A stretch of 64,000 nucleotides of DNA from Prochlorococcus sp. AG-347-L20 (GTDB lineage Bacteria; Cyanobacteriota; Cyanobacteriia; PCC-6307; Cyanobiaceae): positions 1 to 64,000 of the forward strand of contig QCCP01000009.1 of assembly GCA_003281225.1 (NCBI GenBank). The letters are read 5' to 3'. The notes under the pieces are model-generated. The model had not been told where the DNA came from. It saw nothing but the letters and a program-made list of their open reading frames with translations, and made no database searches. Numbering within the stretch: the first letter of the stretch is position 1; every line of letters begins with the position of its first letter. Shown piece after piece: positions 62,696 through 64,000 of this stretch. The position numbers and the translations under genes were made by a program.

Positions 62696-64000
62696 ATGAG
62701 TAATGATGATAAGTTAAAAGTTAGGCAAACTGAATGCAAAAAAAATGCTTTCAAGGAATTAACTATTATTAGGGATACCATTTTTTGGATTGATGTTGTT
62801 GGTGAAGGTCTAAATGAAAATGCCATTTTTTCAAGACCATTTAATGTCAAAGAAGCTATTCCCCAGCAATTAACAAGTAAAAAATATAATATTAAAAATA
62901 ATTTTCATGGATATGGTGGTAAATCTTATAAATGTATAAATTTTAAAAATAATTTTTATTTGATATGGACAGATCAGATTACCAAGGCAGTATGGTTTCA
63001 AATTTTTAAAGAGGCATCGTCAACTGATAGAAGCCAAAATAAATATCTCGTTTCAGTTCAAGAACCCAATCAACTATCTAAATCAATTGATGGAAATTTT
63101 GATTCTTCATTTGTCATTTCTGCAAATAATTTATTGTATGGAATTTGCGAAATAAATAATAGAGATTATTTATTTTCTTTAAATTTAAAAAAAACTAAAC
63201 AAGATATTCATCGAATAAAAAAATTTAAAAATTTTGCTGGAGAATTATCTTCTAATAGATCTGCTAACTTACTTTCCTGGATAGAGTGGGATTCTCCATA
63301 TATGCCCTGGGAGAAAAATGAGCTGTTTTTTGCTCAAATAGATCAAGATGGTGAGATTCAAAAAATAAAAAAATTCTCAAATAAGCTGATAAATTCCAAA
63401 AAAAACGTTTCTTTTTTTCAACCCTACTGGATAAGTGAAACACATTTGGTATGTTCTGAAGATAGTTCTGGATGGTGGAACTTATTGTTTTTAGATGTTA
63501 GTGAAATTGAGAATATTTTTATTAAGAAAAGAGTAGAGAGAAATTTGATTGAATATGGAGTACCACAATGGGTCACTGGAATAACATTTTTTTCAGGGAA
63601 TAAAAAAAATTTATTTTGTGTAGCAAAAAAAGAAAATAGTTTAATAGTGGAACAATATAAAGATCTTGAATTTGTTAATGAATTTTCTACTCCTTTTACC
63701 TCAATTAGTGATTTTAGTGTTTTTCGGAAAAAAGTTCTTTTAAAGGGTTATGGATCTGATTTTTTGGGAATTGTATTTGAAATTGATTTTGAAAAAAAAC
63801 TTTTATCAAATTTTTCTGAGCAGATATTTTTTGATCATATAAAAGTTTGTTCAAAACCTGAAACATTTTGGTTTAAAGGTTTTGAAGATAATTCAACTCA
63901 TTGTTTTCTTTATAGACCGCTTGTTGAAAATTTTAGAAAGCCACCGCTCCTTGTTAGAGCACATAGCGGACCAACTTCATGTTTTGATGGATCATATAAT
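62696..64000 (+). CDS. S9-family (prolyl oligopeptidase-like) peptidase, 3' truncated by window
   Basis: The frame opens at ATG 62696 (MSNDDKLKVRQTECKKN) and stays open to the window edge, giving 435 codons. The visible part is the N-terminal beta-propeller with repeated Trp/Phe-rich blades, for example WIEWDSPYMPWEKNELFF and GWWNLLFLDV. It ends in LLVRAHSGPTSCFDGSYN, which corresponds to the HGGP oxyanion-loop region at the start of the alpha/beta-hydrolase domain. Here the loop reads HSGP. The catalytic Ser, Asp and His lie outside the window, so activity cannot be judged. Confidence 0.85.
   Translation, partial: MSNDDKLKVRQTECKKNAFKELTIIRDTIFWIDVVGEGLNENAIFSRPFNVKEAIPQQLTSKKYNIKNNFHGYGGKSYKCINFKNNFYLIWTDQITKAVWFQIFKEASSTDRSQNKYLVSVQEPNQLSKSIDGNFDSSFVISANNLLYGICEINNRDYLFSLNLKKTKQDIHRIKKFKNFAGELSSNRSANLLSWIEWDSPYMPWEKNELFFAQIDQDGEIQKIKKFSNKLINSKKNVSFFQPYWISETHLVCSEDSSGWWNLLFLDVSEIENIFIKKRVERNLIEYGVPQWVTGITFFSGNKKNLFCVAKKENSLIVEQYKDLEFVNEFSTPFTSISDFSVFRKKVLLKGYGSDFLGIVFEIDFEKKLLSNFSEQIFFDHIKVCSKPETFWFKGFEDNSTHCFLYRPLVENFRKPPLLVRAHSGPTSCFDGSYN

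Overview
The window is a very AT-rich, densely packed bacterial chromosome segment from a marine picocyanobacterium, most likely a high-light-adapted Prochlorococcus. Evidence: psbX, ycf66, a high-light-inducible (Hli) protein, Calvin-cycle-type gap2, class C flavodiiron proteins, a circularly permuted ssrA whose decoded tag (ANKIVSFSRQTAPVAA) is of the marine picocyanobacterial type, and many short or overlapping intergenic spacers. The strain cannot be named from sequence alone.

Layout. 1-17.9 kb is core genome: grpE (cut by the window edge)-dnaJ-tusA-like-rsgA in one direction, ebfC-murB-murC in the other, then gap2, thiL, a lumenal-type cyclophilin, efp-accB, pdxA, an SDR epimerase, an HNH protein, small hypotheticals, a half-length AbrB-type membrane protein, an alanine:glyoxylate-type aminotransferase, cbiD and guaA. 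17.9-20.7 kb is a small accessory patch: a repeat cluster behind guaA, a secreted trypsin-like protease, a PD-(D/E)XK nuclease-like protein and two small unknowns. 20.7-36.6 kb returns to core: PBP2, FMN reductase, flv1-flv3, alaS, speA, ndk, a thiO-like oxidase, gatB, coaE, argJ.

36.6-44.4 kb is the unusual part. Behind argJ sit three consecutive modules of about 1.7, 4.1 and 2.0 kb. They carry secreted, repeat-rich or membrane proteins of unknown function and no recognisable recombinase. Each module ends with an in-frame copy of the last ten ArgJ codons plus a stop codon. The four tails (one real, three remnants) use different synonymous codons and different stops. The tails are surrounded by phased TGTGAT/TGCGAT repeats, and two of them are preceded by a near-identical 205-bp block. 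The last tail overlaps the convergent next gene, as expected for the original argJ 3' end. I read this as a tandem array of integrative cassettes using the 3' end of argJ as attachment site.

44.4-64 kb is again mostly core: a ParA-like ATPase with an overlapping small membrane protein, an aldo/keto reductase, permuted tmRNA, a THUMP-type RNA methyltransferase, a YqjD/YqjE-like pair, a LigD phosphoesterase-like protein, SMC, a PRC-barrel protein, an LpxB-related protein, tRNA-Leu(AAG), accC, a YggT-family protein, psbX, ycf66, hli, an SbmA/ABCD-type ABC transporter, a HIT protein, peptide deformylase and the start of an S9 peptidase.

Together the core genes cover protein folding and translation, wall precursor synthesis, fatty-acid initiation (accB and accC in separate places), cofactor synthesis (thiamine, B6, cobalamin, CoA), nitrogen and polyamine metabolism, and photoprotection (flv1/flv3, hli).
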